Shown: positions 32,109 through 40,382, numbered from the stretch's first letter. The stretch: 64,000 nucleotides of DNA from Elusimicrobiota bacterium (GCA_016212855.1 JACRDP010000009.1:1-64000), one strand, 5' to 3'. Made by a program: numbers and translations. The notes: a model not told the origin generated them from the letters alone.

Positions 32109-32549
32109 TTAGTAGCCCGACCAGATCGTCCCTTTCGTGTCCGTGTGCGTGCAGCTCACGAGCACGTTGCCCGAGTTGGCGTCGGTGGAGATGTTGTTGT
32201 ACGACCACCCGCCCACGTCCGTCAGGCCCGCGACCCCGAACAAGGTCGAGGCGGCGGAGTCCCCATGGTAGTTCGGCGCGCGGCTCGTCGGGATCGTCGT
32301 CAAGTACTTCCCGTTGAGCGTCAGCGCCGTCATGTCCGCCGGATAAATGCCTTCCATGTCGCCGTAGTAGATGGCCATGGCCGACCGGATCGCGCCGAGG
32401 TTGCCCTTGGACGCGCCCTCCGACGACTTACGTATCAGCTCGGCGAACTTCGGAATGGCGATCGCCGCGAGAATGCCGATGATCGCGACGACGATCATCA
32501 GCTCGATGAGCGTGAAACCCTTCTTGGACAGCTCTTTCAACTTCGTCAT
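32109..32549 (-). CDS. type IV pilin (copy 1)
   Basis: The 146-residue prepilin has a short basic leader ([11 protein letters not shown]) and the class I cleavage site [11 protein letters not shown] with Glu at +5. The hydrophobic helix runs to [11 protein letters not shown]. The globular part holds [10 protein letters not shown] and [11 protein letters not shown] and ends in IWSGY. It is nearly identical to the pilin at 33574, differing mainly around residues 105-112 (DSAAST). It lies downstream of pilD on the minus strand, and its ATG follows GGGGG by eight bases in a leadered message. Confidence 0.92.
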   Translation of the reverse strand: MTKLKELSKKGFTLIELMIVVAIIGILAAIAIPKFAELIRKSSEGASKGNLGAIRSAMAIYYGDMEGIYPADMTALTLNGKYLTTIPTSRAPNYHGDSAASTLFGVAGLTDVGGWSYNNISTDANSGNVLVSCTHTDTKGTIWSGY

Positions 32550-32563
32550 TTACATGACCCCCT

Positions 32564-32611
32564 GTGCCGTTTATTTATGAATGACTGGGCAAATGTTCTT
32601 TATGCCGGCAC
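32564..32611 (-). promoter_or_regulatory. conserved pilin 5' leader (copy 1)
   Basis: GTGCCG and CGGCAC bracket a 36-base AT-rich loop just upstream of the Shine-Dalgarno GGGGG and could pair. An ATG-TAA start-stop pair sits between the ribosome site and the true ATG in this copy only. Confidence 0.4.
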
Positions 32612-32633
32612 GCCGGTCATGGGCGCTGGACGG

Positions 32634-32662
32634 AGTATAACCGAAAGCCCCGCCGACGGCAA
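32634..32662 (-). promoter_or_regulatory. promoter of pilin copy 1
   Basis: On the minus strand TTGCCG (32662-32657), 17 bases and TATACT (32639-32634). The -35 matches consensus less well than that of copy 2. Confidence 0.6.
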
Positions 32663-32688
32663 GGAAACAATAATCAAACGGGGAATGA

Positions 32689-33492
32689 TTATGGTCGCAC
32701 ACCGAAGTCGAAGGGCCACCCTGGAGGGAGGAGCTTGAAGAAATTGAACGCGGCGGCGGCCGCGAGAAAGGGGCCGAAGGGAATCGGATCGGAGCGCTTC
32801 GCCCGCCCCGAGCGCAGCAGCCACAGTCCGTAGGCGGCGCCGAAAGTCGAGCCGATCATCAGCGCGTCGAACACGCCGGTGATCCCCGTCCAGGCTCCGA
32901 TGCCGGCCAGGAGCTTCACGTCTCCTCCCCCGAAGGCGTCCCGGCCGAACGCCGCCTCGCCGCCGGCCGCGACCGCCCAGCCCAGGCCGAAGCCGAACAG
33001 GGCGCCGCGCGCGCTCCACCACGGAGCCAGCCACCAGGCGTCGAAAGCGCCGTCGTGGAGATAGGGATTGAGCGGCGAGACGAGCAGGCCGAGCAGGGCC
33101 AGGCCGAGGGACAATTCATCGGGAATGAGGAACGTGTCCCAGTCGATGAGCGCTAAGGCGAGCAGGATGCCGCAGGCTAAGGCCGCCCCGGCGGCGAAGA
33201 CAGGCTGGCCGCTCCACTTGACGAACAAGGCCGCGGCGAGCGAGGCCGTCGCGGCCTCCACCAGCGGATACCGCGCCGAGATCGGCTTGCGGCAGCAGCG
33301 GCCGCGGCCGCGCAGGAGCGCCCAGGAGAGCATGGGAAGATTGTCATGCCACGCGATGAGCTTGCCGCAGCGCGGGCAGCGGGAACGCGGGGTCACCACC
33401 GATTCTTCACGGGGGAGGCGATGGATGACGACGTTCAAGAAGCTCCCGTACAGGGAACCGAACAGGAAAGCGACTAAAGGATAGGGGTCCAT
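32689..33492 (-). CDS. pilD: prepilin peptidase / N-methyltransferase
   Basis: The 267-residue inner-membrane aspartic protease cleaves and N-methylates type IV prepilins. The N-terminal cytoplasmic domain has CPRC (39-42), but the second cysteine pair is adjacent (Cys66-Cys67 in GRCCRKPIS) instead of CxxC. The two catalytic aspartates appear in LIDWDTFLIPDE (Asp119) and FGGGDVKL (Asp191). It lies between two almost identical pilin genes that are its likely substrates. Confidence 0.9.
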   Translation of the reverse strand: MDPYPLVAFLFGSLYGSFLNVVIHRLPREESVVTPRSRCPRCGKLIAWHDNLPMLSWALLRGRGRCCRKPISARYPLVEAATASLAAALFVKWSGQPVFAAGAALACGILLALALIDWDTFLIPDELSLGLALLGLLVSPLNPYLHDGAFDAWWLAPWWSARGALFGFGLGWAVAAGGEAAFGRDAFGGGDVKLLAGIGAWTGITGVFDALMIGSTFGAAYGLWLLRSGRAKRSDPIPFGPFLAAAAAFNFFKLLPPGWPFDFGVRP

Positions 33493-33514
33493 GAGGAGGG
33501 TGCCGCCTCTCTAA

Positions 33515-33551
33515 GAGAAAATGGCCCCCGGGGTCTTAGACCCCGGGGGCC
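33515..33551 (-). terminator. rho-independent terminator of pilin copy 2
   Basis: A 13-bp perfect stem (GGCCCCCGGGGTC with its complement) around a three-base loop is followed on the minus strand by ATTTTCTC. It separates pilin copy 2 from pilD. Confidence 0.8.
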
Positions 33552-33573
33552 AATCCTCTTCAATCCAGCAGGC

Positions 33574-34014
33574 TTAGTAGCCCGACCAGATCGTGCCCTT
33601 CGTGTCCGTGTGCGTGCAGCTCACGAGCACGTTGCCCGAGTTGGCGTCGGTGGAGATGTTGTTGTACGACCACCCGCCCACGTCCGTCAGACCCGCCACA
33701 CCGAACAAGGTCACTCCAGAGCCGTCGGAGTGGTAGTTCGGCGCGCGGCTGGTCGGGATGGTCGTCAAGTACTTCCCGTTGAGCGTCAGCGCCGTCATGT
33801 TCGCCGGATAGATGCCTTCCATGTCACCGTAGTAGATGGCCATGGCCGACCGGATCGCGCCGAGGTTGCCCTTGGACGCGCCTTCCGACGACTTACGGAT
33901 CAGCTCGGCGAACTTCGGAATGGCGATCGCCGCGAGAATGCCGATGATCGCGACGACGATCATCAGCTCGATGAGCGTGAAGCCCTTCTTGGACAGCTCT
34001 TTCAACTTCGTCAT
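33574..34014 (-). CDS. type IV pilin (copy 2)
   Basis: The 146-residue prepilin is almost the same as copy 1, with changes concentrated near residues 105-111 (DGSGV). The ATG at 34014 is chosen by homology and because GGGGG lies eight bases upstream. An in-frame ATG two codons earlier is too close to that site. The gene has a consensus TTGACA-17-TATACT promoter, a leader of about 75 bases and a strong terminator, as expected for the highly expressed major pilin. Confidence 0.92.
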   Translation of the reverse strand: MTKLKELSKKGFTLIELMIVVAIIGILAAIAIPKFAELIRKSSEGASKGNLGAIRSAMAIYYGDMEGIYPANMTALTLNGKYLTTIPTSRAPNYHSDGSGVTLFGVAGLTDVGGWSYNNISTDANSGNVLVSCTHTDTKGTIWSGY

Positions 34015-34028
34015 GTACATGACCCCCT

Positions 34029-34076
34029 GTGCCGTTTATTTATGAATGACTGGGTAAATGTTCTTTATGCCGGCAC
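34029..34076 (-). promoter_or_regulatory. conserved pilin 5' leader (copy 2)
   Basis: The GTGCCG...CGGCAC arrangement of copy 1 is kept. In this copy the first ATG is followed by TAC and is in frame with the pilin. Confidence 0.4.
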
Positions 34077-34098
34077 TCTGGTCATGAGCACTGGACGG

Positions 34099-34127
34099 AG
34101 TATAACCGGAAGCCACGCCGCTGTCAA
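34099..34127 (-). promoter_or_regulatory. consensus sigma-70 promoter of pilin copy 2
   Basis: On the minus strand TTGACA (34127-34122), a 17-base spacer and TATACT (34104-34099). Transcription should start near 34092, giving a leader of about 75 bases. Confidence 0.8.
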
Positions 34128-34189
34128 GCGAACGGAAGATTAAATCGCTGTGACTTAAGTCCCGTTTTACGTCCTTTCATCCCGGCCGG

Positions 34190-34273
34190 TGGACAGGAAG
34201 GGACTTGAACCCTTAAGAGCTTGCGCCCACACGGTCCTGAGCCGTGCGCGTCTGCCAGTTCCGCCACCTGTCC
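34190..34273 (-). tRNA. tRNA-Leu(CAG)
   Basis: The acceptor GGACAGG pairs with CCTGTCC. The anticodon stem CACGG/CCGTG encloses CTCAGGA, giving anticodon CAG for codon CUG. A long class II variable arm and the T-loop GGTTCAAGTCC are visible. The 3' end reads A-CCG in the DNA, so the CCA must be completed after transcription. Confidence 0.93.
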
Positions 34274-34310
34274 ACCGCCCGGGACGAATTGCTTTAATAG
34301 TTTACGATAC

Positions 34311-34799
34311 ATGGCTCGCAAAGACAACACCGACGGAAAAAAGGTCGTCGCGACCAACCGCAAGGCGCGCCAGTTCTACGAGATACTGGACGTGGTCGAG
34401 GCCGGCCTGCAGCTGGCCGGCCCCGAGGTCAAATCTCTGCGCACCGGCCAGGCCAGCCTCGACGGGTGCTACGCCCGGCCGACGGACGGCGGCGGCGAGC
34501 TGTTTCTGCATAATTTTTATATTCCCCCTTATGTTTTCGCGACGTCGATCGAGCCCCTGGACACCCGCCGCAACCGCAAGCTCCTGCTGCATGGCGCCGA
34601 AATCCGCAAGATCGTGGGGAAGCTCACGACGAAAGGCCTGACCTTGATCCCCCTCGAGGTGTACTTCAAGAACGGCTGGGCCAAGGTGTCTTTGGGCCTG
34701 GCCAAGGGCAAAACCGGAGCCGATCGCCGCGACTCGATGAAGAAGAAGGACCTCCGTCGCGAGGCGGAGAAAAGCTTCAAGGGCGTCTACCGCGGCTGA
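34311..34799 (+). CDS. smpB: SsrA-binding protein SmpB
   Basis: SmpB (162 residues) binds tmRNA and brings it to stalled ribosomes. The start at MARKDNTDGKK is chosen over a longer frame that runs through tRNA-Leu. Signature regions are NRKARQFYEILDVVEAGLQL, GPEVKSLRTGQASLDGCYA, and the C-terminal basic tail with RRDSMKKKDLRREAEKSFK. The tmRNA gene itself is not in the window. The next gene starts one base after its stop. Confidence 0.96.
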   Translation: MARKDNTDGKKVVATNRKARQFYEILDVVEAGLQLAGPEVKSLRTGQASLDGCYARPTDGGGELFLHNFYIPPYVFATSIEPLDTRRNRKLLLHGAEIRKIVGKLTTKGLTLIPLEVYFKNGWAKVSLGLAKGKTGADRRDSMKKKDLRREAEKSFKGVYRG

Positions 34800-34800
34800 G

Positions 34801-36246
34801 GTGAAAGCCGCCGCGACGGACCGCCGGGATATTCTCTTGATCGCGGGGCTGGTCGTTCTCACGCGCCTGCCCGACGTCTTCTCCCACTACCACGATTGGG
34901 ACGAGGCCGGGATGATGTCCCAGGCCTGGGCGATGACCCGCGGTCAGGTCTTGTACCGCGACATCTTCCAGTACCACCCGGTCCTCAACTTCGCCGTGTT
35001 CGTCCCGTTCTTCGCCCTGCTGAAGACGTCCGCCGTCCCGCACGCCGTCAAGGCGTTCAACGCCGCGCTGGTGCTCGGCGGTGCCGAGCTGGTTCGGCGA
35101 CTCGTCGCGCGCTGGGAGGCCGGACGCGACGCCGCCCTCGCCGCGGCTTTGCTGTTCGTCTGGCTGCTCGGCCGCGAATGGGCGCTGAGCTCCTACGGCG
35201 AGTTCTACACGATGTTCCCCATCCTGCTGTCGGCCTACCTGCTGCAGGCGAAGAAGCCCGCGTGGCTCGCCGTCGGCGCGCTGTGGGGCATGGCCTTCTT
35301 CCTGAAGCAGGTCGCGGTGTACGACGCCGTCGCCCTGACGCTCGGCTTCCTGTTGTGGCGCCGCCCGTCCGCGGTGGCCCGGATCGCCGCCGGAGGCCTG
35401 GCCGTCACCGCCGCCGTCGCGGCCTATTTCGCCGCGCACGGCGCCTTGGCCGTCGCCTTCGACTCGATGATCGCAAGCGCATTGGCCTACCGCGCGATTT
35501 CCGTGTCCCCGCTCCTGCGCGTGGCGCTATTCGCAAAGCTGATTCTCGGCCCCGCTCTGCGCGACTTCGCCGCGTGCTGGCTGCTCGCCGCGGCGGCGCT
35601 CTTCGCTACGGGACGGCGTGCCGTCCCGCTCCAAAATCCGCTCAAGCCGTGCGCGCTCTGGCTCGCCGTGAACCTGTTCGGCGTCTGGTCCATCGGCAAG
35701 ATGCAGCTCCACTACGTGCTGGTGCTGGTGCCGCCGGCCTGCCTGCTCGCCGGGCTGATTTTGTCGTCCGCGCCTGAGGTCTTCCGCGCCTCCGCCCGAC
35801 AAGCGCTGGCGGCGGTCCTCATCGCCTCGTCGGCGTGGAGCGTCTGGCCTCAGCTGCGCGCGTTGTCCAGAGAGCGGTGGCTGGACCCGCGCGCGCGCGG
35901 CTCGATGGCGCTCGCCGAGACGATCCGCGCGAACACGCGCGACGACGATCGCATCTTCCTCTTCGGGATCAGCAATATCGACGTGTTCTATTTATCGGAG
36001 CGGCTCGCCGCCAACGGCGTGTATCTCTACCTCACGATGGAGCTCCCCGTGTTGCACACCGCCGAAAAGGTGGAACTCGAACGCAAGCGCTTCCGGGACA
36101 ATCCCCCCGCACTTCTTGTCGCCAACAACGAGCCCGGCTTCCGCGACGCCTCCCCGGGTCTGCGCGAGTTCATCGCCTCCCAGCTGCGCGAACGCTACAA
36201 GCTCGTCGCGACGATCGGCGTCGCCGACCTCTACCGCCTCAAGTGA
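34801..36246 (+). CDS. GT39-like membrane glycosyltransferase
   Basis: GTG start one base after smpB. The 481-residue protein has a first-loop motif HYHDWDEAGMMSQAW (Asp-Glu as in GT39/ArnT-type enzymes), then DIFQYHPVLNFAVF, about ten helices and a soluble C-terminal domain ending GVADLYRLK. It probably uses a polyprenyl-phosphate sugar in the periplasm. It is co-transcribed with smpB and ends at a long inverted repeat. Confidence 0.7.
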   Translation: MKAAATDRRDILLIAGLVVLTRLPDVFSHYHDWDEAGMMSQAWAMTRGQVLYRDIFQYHPVLNFAVFVPFFALLKTSAVPHAVKAFNAALVLGGAELVRRLVARWEAGRDAALAAALLFVWLLGREWALSSYGEFYTMFPILLSAYLLQAKKPAWLAVGALWGMAFFLKQVAVYDAVALTLGFLLWRRPSAVARIAAGGLAVTAAVAAYFAAHGALAVAFDSMIASALAYRAISVSPLLRVALFAKLILGPALRDFAACWLLAAAALFATGRRAVPLQNPLKPCALWLAVNLFGVWSIGKMQLHYVLVLVPPACLLAGLILSSAPEVFRASARQALAAVLIASSAWSVWPQLRALSRERWLDPRARGSMALAETIRANTRDDDRIFLFGISNIDVFYLSERLAANGVYLYLTMELPVLHTAEKVELERKRFRDNPPALLVANNEPGFRDASPGLREFIASQLRERYKLVATIGVADLYRLK

Positions 36247-36248
36247 GG

Positions 36249-36325
36249 TGGTGTCAGGCCGGTCGATATAGTGATTATCAATAGCAGCACCGCGTCGAAT
36301 CGGAATATCGACCGGCCTGACACCA
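36249..36325. repeat. long inverted repeat between convergent genes
   Basis: The 21-base arm at 36249-36269 (core GTGTCAGGCCGGTCGATAT) is repeated exactly in reverse complement at 36305-36325 around a 35-base centre. The right arm abuts the stop codon of the minus gene. It may be a bidirectional transcription stop or a REP-like element, since GTGTCAGGC cores are common in REP families. Confidence 0.7.
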
Positions 36326-37804
36326 TCACTTAGCCAAAGCGGCTTCGACGCGGGCGAGGTTGCGGCGGGCGCCCTCGTTGGAGGGATCGGCGCGGATCGC
36401 GAGGCGCAGGAGTTCGCGCGCCTCCTTGTACTCGCCGAGCTGGGCGCGCGCGGCGCCGAGATTATTGAGCGCGTGGCGGCAGGCGGGACGGGTCTCGAGC
36501 TTGACCGGGTCGCCCTGGGCGGGAAGACAGACGGGATCGGCGGCCAGGGCGCGCTCGAACGAGGCGGCGGCGTCCCGCACGCGGCCCGCGTCCACGGAGG
36601 CCGTGCCGTAGTTCACCAAGGCGGTGGGCGAGTTCGGGTCGAGGGCCAACGCCCGCGTCCAGAGCGCGTCCGAGCTGCGCCAATAGGATTGCTGGGCGAC
36701 CGTCGCCGCGCCGAGCGCGGCGACGAACACGGCCAGCAGCGGCGCGGCGGCCCTCCGCGACGCAGCCCCCGCGAGCAAGGCGAACGGAAGGGCCGCCAGG
36801 TACGAGTAGCGGTCCGCGACGAGCTGCTCGCCGGCCTGCAGCAGCCCGCTCACCGGAAGCAGGATGACTGCGTAGACCGCGCCCGCCGCCAGCAGCGCCG
36901 GGCGCTGCTGGCGGCCGCGCCACAGCGCGACGGCGCCGGCGGCGGCAAGAACGGCCGAAGCGAGAAATCGGAGCTCAAGCGGGTTCAGCGGCGGTCTCAT
37001 CTCGTAAAACGGCGACAGCCCCGATGGCCAGGCTGTTTTACGCGCGTAGAAGACCAGCGCGTAGGCCGCTTGGGCGAGTCGGGCGGCGAGCGTGTGATCC
37101 GCCCAGCTCCAGGACGCGCGCGCGCCGGCCTGCTGCATCACCGCGATCACCCCGAGGGCGCCCCCGAGGACGGTCATCGGAAGTTTCTCGATCAGCGATT
37201 CGCGGAAAGGCCGGCGCAGGAGCAGGACGTCGACGATCAGCAGGACGAGGGGCAAGGTGACGGCGATGCCCTTCGCCAGGCACGCGGCCGCAAACAGCGC
37301 GTAGACCGCGGGCCACGAGCGTCGCGGACGTAGATAGGCGAGCGCCGCGCCCAGCCAAAAAGTTCCGGAAAGTGCATCGCGGCGCTCGGCGATCCACGAC
37401 ACCGATTCGACGCGCAGCGGATGCAGCGCGAAGACCAAGGCGGCGAATGCCGCCGCCCGCGAATCGAGCGCGAGGAGCCGGCGCGCGAGACAATAGACCA
37501 AGGACGCGTTCAGCGCGTGGAGCAGGACGTTGACGAGATGGTAGCCGCGCGGGTCCGCCCCCCACAGCGCGAAATCGCACATCCAGGATACGTACGCCAG
37601 CGGCTGGTAAGCGCCGGTCGGCGAGGAGGTGAACGCCCATCTCAGATTATCCGCGCTGAAGGCGCGGATATGAGGATTGCCGGACACCATCAAGCCGTCG
37701 TCCCAGTTCAGCCAGCCGGAGGTAAGACTCGGGAGGAAGACGAGGAGGGCCGCCGCGGCGCAGAGGCCGGCGGGAAGGAACTCCTTCCTAGAATCTGACG
37801 CCAA
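36326..37804 (-). CDS. TPR-containing GT-C (TMTC-like O-mannosyltransferase type) membrane protein
   Basis: The 492-residue protein has about ten helices with the TMTC/bacterial homologue pattern: GWLNWDDGLMVSGNPHIR in the first loop, YQPLAYVSWMCDFALWG, FALHPLRVESVSWIAERRD and EQLVADRYSYLAALPF. The C-terminus carries tetratricopeptide repeats (from about residue 375). Relatives glycosylate secreted proteins. Given the neighbouring pilus genes, pilin glycosylation is possible but unproven. Its end overlaps an inverted repeat. Confidence 0.75.
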   Translation of the reverse strand: MASDSRKEFLPAGLCAAAALLVFLPSLTSGWLNWDDGLMVSGNPHIRAFSADNLRWAFTSSPTGAYQPLAYVSWMCDFALWGADPRGYHLVNVLLHALNASLVYCLARRLLALDSRAAAFAALVFALHPLRVESVSWIAERRDALSGTFWLGAALAYLRPRRSWPAVYALFAAACLAKGIAVTLPLVLLIVDVLLLRRPFRESLIEKLPMTVLGGALGVIAVMQQAGARASWSWADHTLAARLAQAAYALVFYARKTAWPSGLSPFYEMRPPLNPLELRFLASAVLAAAGAVALWRGRQQRPALLAAGAVYAVILLPVSGLLQAGEQLVADRYSYLAALPFALLAGAASRRAAAPLLAVFVAALGAATVAQQSYWRSSDALWTRALALDPNSPTALVNYGTASVDAGRVRDAAASFERALAADPVCLPAQGDPVKLETRPACRHALNNLGAARAQLGEYKEARELLRLAIRADPSNEGARRNLARVEAALAK

Positions 37805-38519
37805 GGCCCGCTTCGCCGCCGGCGTGGCCGTGGGCCATCGTCGCCGCGAGGCTGAAGTACGTGAACTGATACGGCGTCAGGCGCATGCCGAGCGTGAAGC
37901 GGCTCTCGAGCGTGCTGACCTCGCGGCCGTTGAGCGACGGATCGAGCGTGGACTGGCGCACGACGAGGCGCGTGCGGTCCATGCCCACGCCGGCGTACGG
38001 CGCGAAGAACGGAGTGCCCGCCGAGCAGACGAGGTTGGCGCCGAAATGCGACGCGGAAAAATCCTGGTGCACCACGCTGTGGCCGACGACCGAGACCAGC
38101 ACTTGAGGCGCCCAGGGCTTGTCCGAGGCCGCGTAGATGCCGTAGCGGATGCCGCCGCCCGCGATCGTCAGACCCTGATAGGAGATGCCGCGGATGAAGC
38201 CGCTGAGCTTGAAGGGCATGCCCACCTCGGCCTGAACCCAGGGAAGCCCGAACGCGCGCACGCCGTTGTTGCGCAGGATGTTGTCGCCCTTGGACGGGTA
38301 GGCCTGGCCGCCGAAGCGGATGCCGACGTCGAAGCCGGTGAGGCCGAGCGAGCGGCCGCTCTGAAACGTCGCGGCGCCGAGCACGCCGCCCAGGTCGCGC
38401 GCGAACGGCTTGAGCGAGCCTTCGTCGGCGTAGCGCGCGAAGCCGCCGTACTGATCGGCGCCCGCGAAGGCGGACGCGGCGGACAGCAGGACGGCGGCGG
38501 CGAGGCCGAGTCGCTTCAT
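37788..38519 (-). CDS. putative outer-membrane beta-barrel protein
   Basis: The 243-residue protein has a signal peptide (MKRLGLAAAVLLSAASAFA) and alternating hydrophobic/polar strands rich in Gly and aromatics. It ends GLGVRF, with the C-terminal Phe typical of outer-membrane barrels. Its end overlaps the downstream glycosyltransferase by 17 bases. A CATAAT box ends eight bases before the ATG. Confidence 0.65.
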   Translation of the reverse strand: MKRLGLAAAVLLSAASAFAGADQYGGFARYADEGSLKPFARDLGGVLGAATFQSGRSLGLTGFDVGIRFGGQAYPSKGDNILRNNGVRAFGLPWVQAEVGMPFKLSGFIRGISYQGLTIAGGGIRYGIYAASDKPWAPQVLVSVVGHSVVHQDFSASHFGANLVCSAGTPFFAPYAGVGMDRTRLVVRQSTLDPSLNGREVSTLESRFTLGMRLTPYQFTYFSLAATMAHGHAGGEAGLGVRF

Positions 38520-38527
38520 GCCCGCCG

Positions 38528-38533
38528 ATTATG
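38528..38533 (-). promoter_or_regulatory. -10 box (CATAAT) before the outer-membrane protein gene
   Basis: CATAAT on the minus strand ends eight bases before the ATG. TCGACG lies 18 bases further upstream as a possible -35. The layout equals that of the dehydrogenase gene at 41775. Confidence 0.45.
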
Positions 38534-38546
38534 CGAAATAATCCGG

Positions 38547-40370
38547 CTATTCGTCGACCAGGATTTTCAACGCTTCGGTCAGCGACGTCTCGCCGCGCTC
38601 CACGAGGTCGAGCACGCCGCGGCGCAGCGGGCGCATCCCCTCGGACACCGCGAGCGCCTGGAGGGCGTCCGGGTTGACGCAACGCGTGATCGCTTCGCGC
38701 ATCGGGGTCGTGCGGATATGGAGAACTTCCATGACCGCGGTCCGGCCCTTGAAGCCGACGCCGTCGCAACGTTCGCAGCCCTTGGGAGATTGCACGCTGC
38801 CCAGGCGCCGGACCTCCTCTTTCGTGAGGAAGCGCGTCTGGGAGTCGGTGGGCTGCCAGCTCTGCTTGCAGTGGATGCACAACGTGCGCACGAGCCTCTG
38901 GGCGACGACGAGGCGCACGGCGGCCGCGACCATGTACGGCGGCACGCCCATGTCGACGAGGCGCGTCACGGTGGTGACCGCGTCGTTGGTATGGAGCGTC
39001 GAGAGCACGAGATGGCCGGTGACGGAGGCCTTCATCGCGGTGTTCGCGGTCTCGGCGTCGCGGACCTCGCCGACGAGGATGACGTCGGGGTCCTGGCGCA
39101 GGAAGGCGCGCAGGGCCTTGTCGAAGGTGAAGCCGACCTCGTTGCGCACGTTGACCTGGGTGATCCCGGGCATCTCGTACTCGACGGGATCCTCGGCGGT
39201 CACGATATTGCGGTCGGTGCTGTTTAAGGAAGAAATCATCGTGTACAAGGTGCTCGTCTTGCCGCTACCCGTGGGGCCGGTGACGAGAATCAAGCCGTTG
39301 GGGTTGGCGAGCGCGGTCTGCATGCACTCGAGGTCGCGCGGGTGCAGCTTCAGCGAGCGCAGATCGCCGCTGATACGCGCCTGGCCGAGCAGGCGCATGA
39401 CGACTTTTTCGCCGTATTGGCTGGGCAAGGTGCTGAGACGAATCTCGAGCTTGCGGCCGTCGGGAAGCCGCATGCGGAAGCGGCCGTCCTGGGGCACGCG
39501 CCGTTCGGAGATGTTCAGGCTCGCCATGATCTTCAGGCGCGCCGTCATGGGGCGGCACATCGCGATCGGGACCTCGAGCTGGGGGATCAAGCCGCCGTCG
39601 ATGCGGAAACGGACGCGCACGGCCTTTTCCTGAGGCTCGATGTGGATGTCGCTGGCCTTCTTGTCCACGGCCATGCCGAGGATGGCGTTGACCATCTTGA
39701 TAATCGGGGCGGCGTCGGCGGCCGCGGCCTCGTGCATGTCGGTCGGCGCGGCGGGACGGTCGGACTCGAAATCGTAGGCGTCGCGCGCGGTTTTGCCCAG
39801 CAGGCTCTGGAGCTCGGCCTCGGCCCGGCGCGGGTCCACGTCGGAGGTCGGAGCGTGGTGCGTTTCGGCGCGGCGCAGTTCCTCGGCGTCGAGTTCGTCC
39901 TGCGGCCGGGCGGGAAGGCGAGCGCCGAGCGTGCGCGACATCGCCTCCACGAGGGCGTCGCCGCCGATGGGCTTGCGCAGAAGGACCGCGAGCTCGCATT
40001 CGAGGCTTTCGGCGAGATTGAAGGCGCGGGGGCTGCCGGTGAGCATCATGACGGGCACGCCGTGCAGGGCGTCGTGGTGGCGCATGCGGCGGATGAGCTC
40101 GAAGCCGTTCATGAACGGCATCTCGAAATCGCTGACGACGACGTGCGGGAGATGCTGCAGGGCGGCGGCCAAAGCCGACTCGCCGTCTCCGGCCTCGAAC
40201 ACCTCGCAGTCGTAGCGGGCGAAGACGCGCTTGAGCGCGGTGCGCAACTCGGGCTCGTCCTCGACCAGCAGAACCTTGGTGCCGGGAGGAAGGGTCCGCT
40301 CGCGCCAGCTTTCATCGGGCTGAGTGAACGAACCGAGCGCCAGGCCCGACTTGTGGTGGCGTCTGTTCAT
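38547..40370 (-). CDS. receiver domain-PilB/GspE ATPase fusion
   Basis: The 607-residue protein begins with a CheY-like receiver domain (about 30-150): LLVEDEPE, phospho-acceptor Asp81 in VVVSDFEMP, Thr111 and Lys133. After an acidic linker comes a PilB/GspE assembly ATPase with DIHIEPQ, Walker A GPTGSGKT (365-372), the Asp box, Walker B VILVGEVRD, the His box LVLSTLHTND and a tetracysteine zinc site (CIHC, CERC). It powers pilus extension. The receiver replaces the usual N-terminal MshEN/GspE_N region and suggests direct control by phosphorylation. Confidence 0.9.
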   Translation of the reverse strand: MNRRHHKSGLALGSFTQPDESWRERTLPPGTKVLLVEDEPELRTALKRVFARYDCEVFEAGDGESALAAALQHLPHVVVSDFEMPFMNGFELIRRMRHHDALHGVPVMMLTGSPRAFNLAESLECELAVLLRKPIGGDALVEAMSRTLGARLPARPQDELDAEELRRAETHHAPTSDVDPRRAEAELQSLLGKTARDAYDFESDRPAAPTDMHEAAAADAAPIIKMVNAILGMAVDKKASDIHIEPQEKAVRVRFRIDGGLIPQLEVPIAMCRPMTARLKIMASLNISERRVPQDGRFRMRLPDGRKLEIRLSTLPSQYGEKVVMRLLGQARISGDLRSLKLHPRDLECMQTALANPNGLILVTGPTGSGKTSTLYTMISSLNSTDRNIVTAEDPVEYEMPGITQVNVRNEVGFTFDKALRAFLRQDPDVILVGEVRDAETANTAMKASVTGHLVLSTLHTNDAVTTVTRLVDMGVPPYMVAAAVRLVVAQRLVRTLCIHCKQSWQPTDSQTRFLTKEEVRRLGSVQSPKGCERCDGVGFKGRTAVMEVLHIRTTPMREAITRCVNPDALQALAVSEGMRPLRRGVLDLVERGETSLTEALKILVDE

Positions 40371-40376
40371 GTCCTA

Positions 40377-40382
40377 AGGATA
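40377..40382 (-). promoter_or_regulatory. -10 box (TATCCT), leaderless geometry
   Basis: TATCCT on the minus strand ends six bases before the ATG of the receiver-PilB gene. Confidence 0.4.

Larger units (their letters stand above)
32109..32640 (-). repeat. direct repeat copy 1 (pilin gene plus leader)
   Basis: This segment and 33574-34105 are near-identical over the pilin coding sequence, the roughly 80-base leader and the TATACT -10. Similarity stops upstream of the -10, so the -35 elements differ. Confidence 0.85.
33574..34105 (-). repeat. direct repeat copy 2 (pilin gene plus leader)
   Basis: This is the partner of 32109-32640. Both copies are in the same orientation and flank pilD, so recombination between them would delete pilD. 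Confidence 0.85.

Noticed and set aside
36249-36325. Inverted repeat as an insertion-sequence end
   Set aside because: No transposase frame and no flanking target duplication are visible. The centre is only 35 bases.
37677-39227. Plus-strand frame of 516 codons opposite the barrel and PilB genes
   Set aside because: It covers parts of three convincing minus-strand genes and has biased composition without domains.
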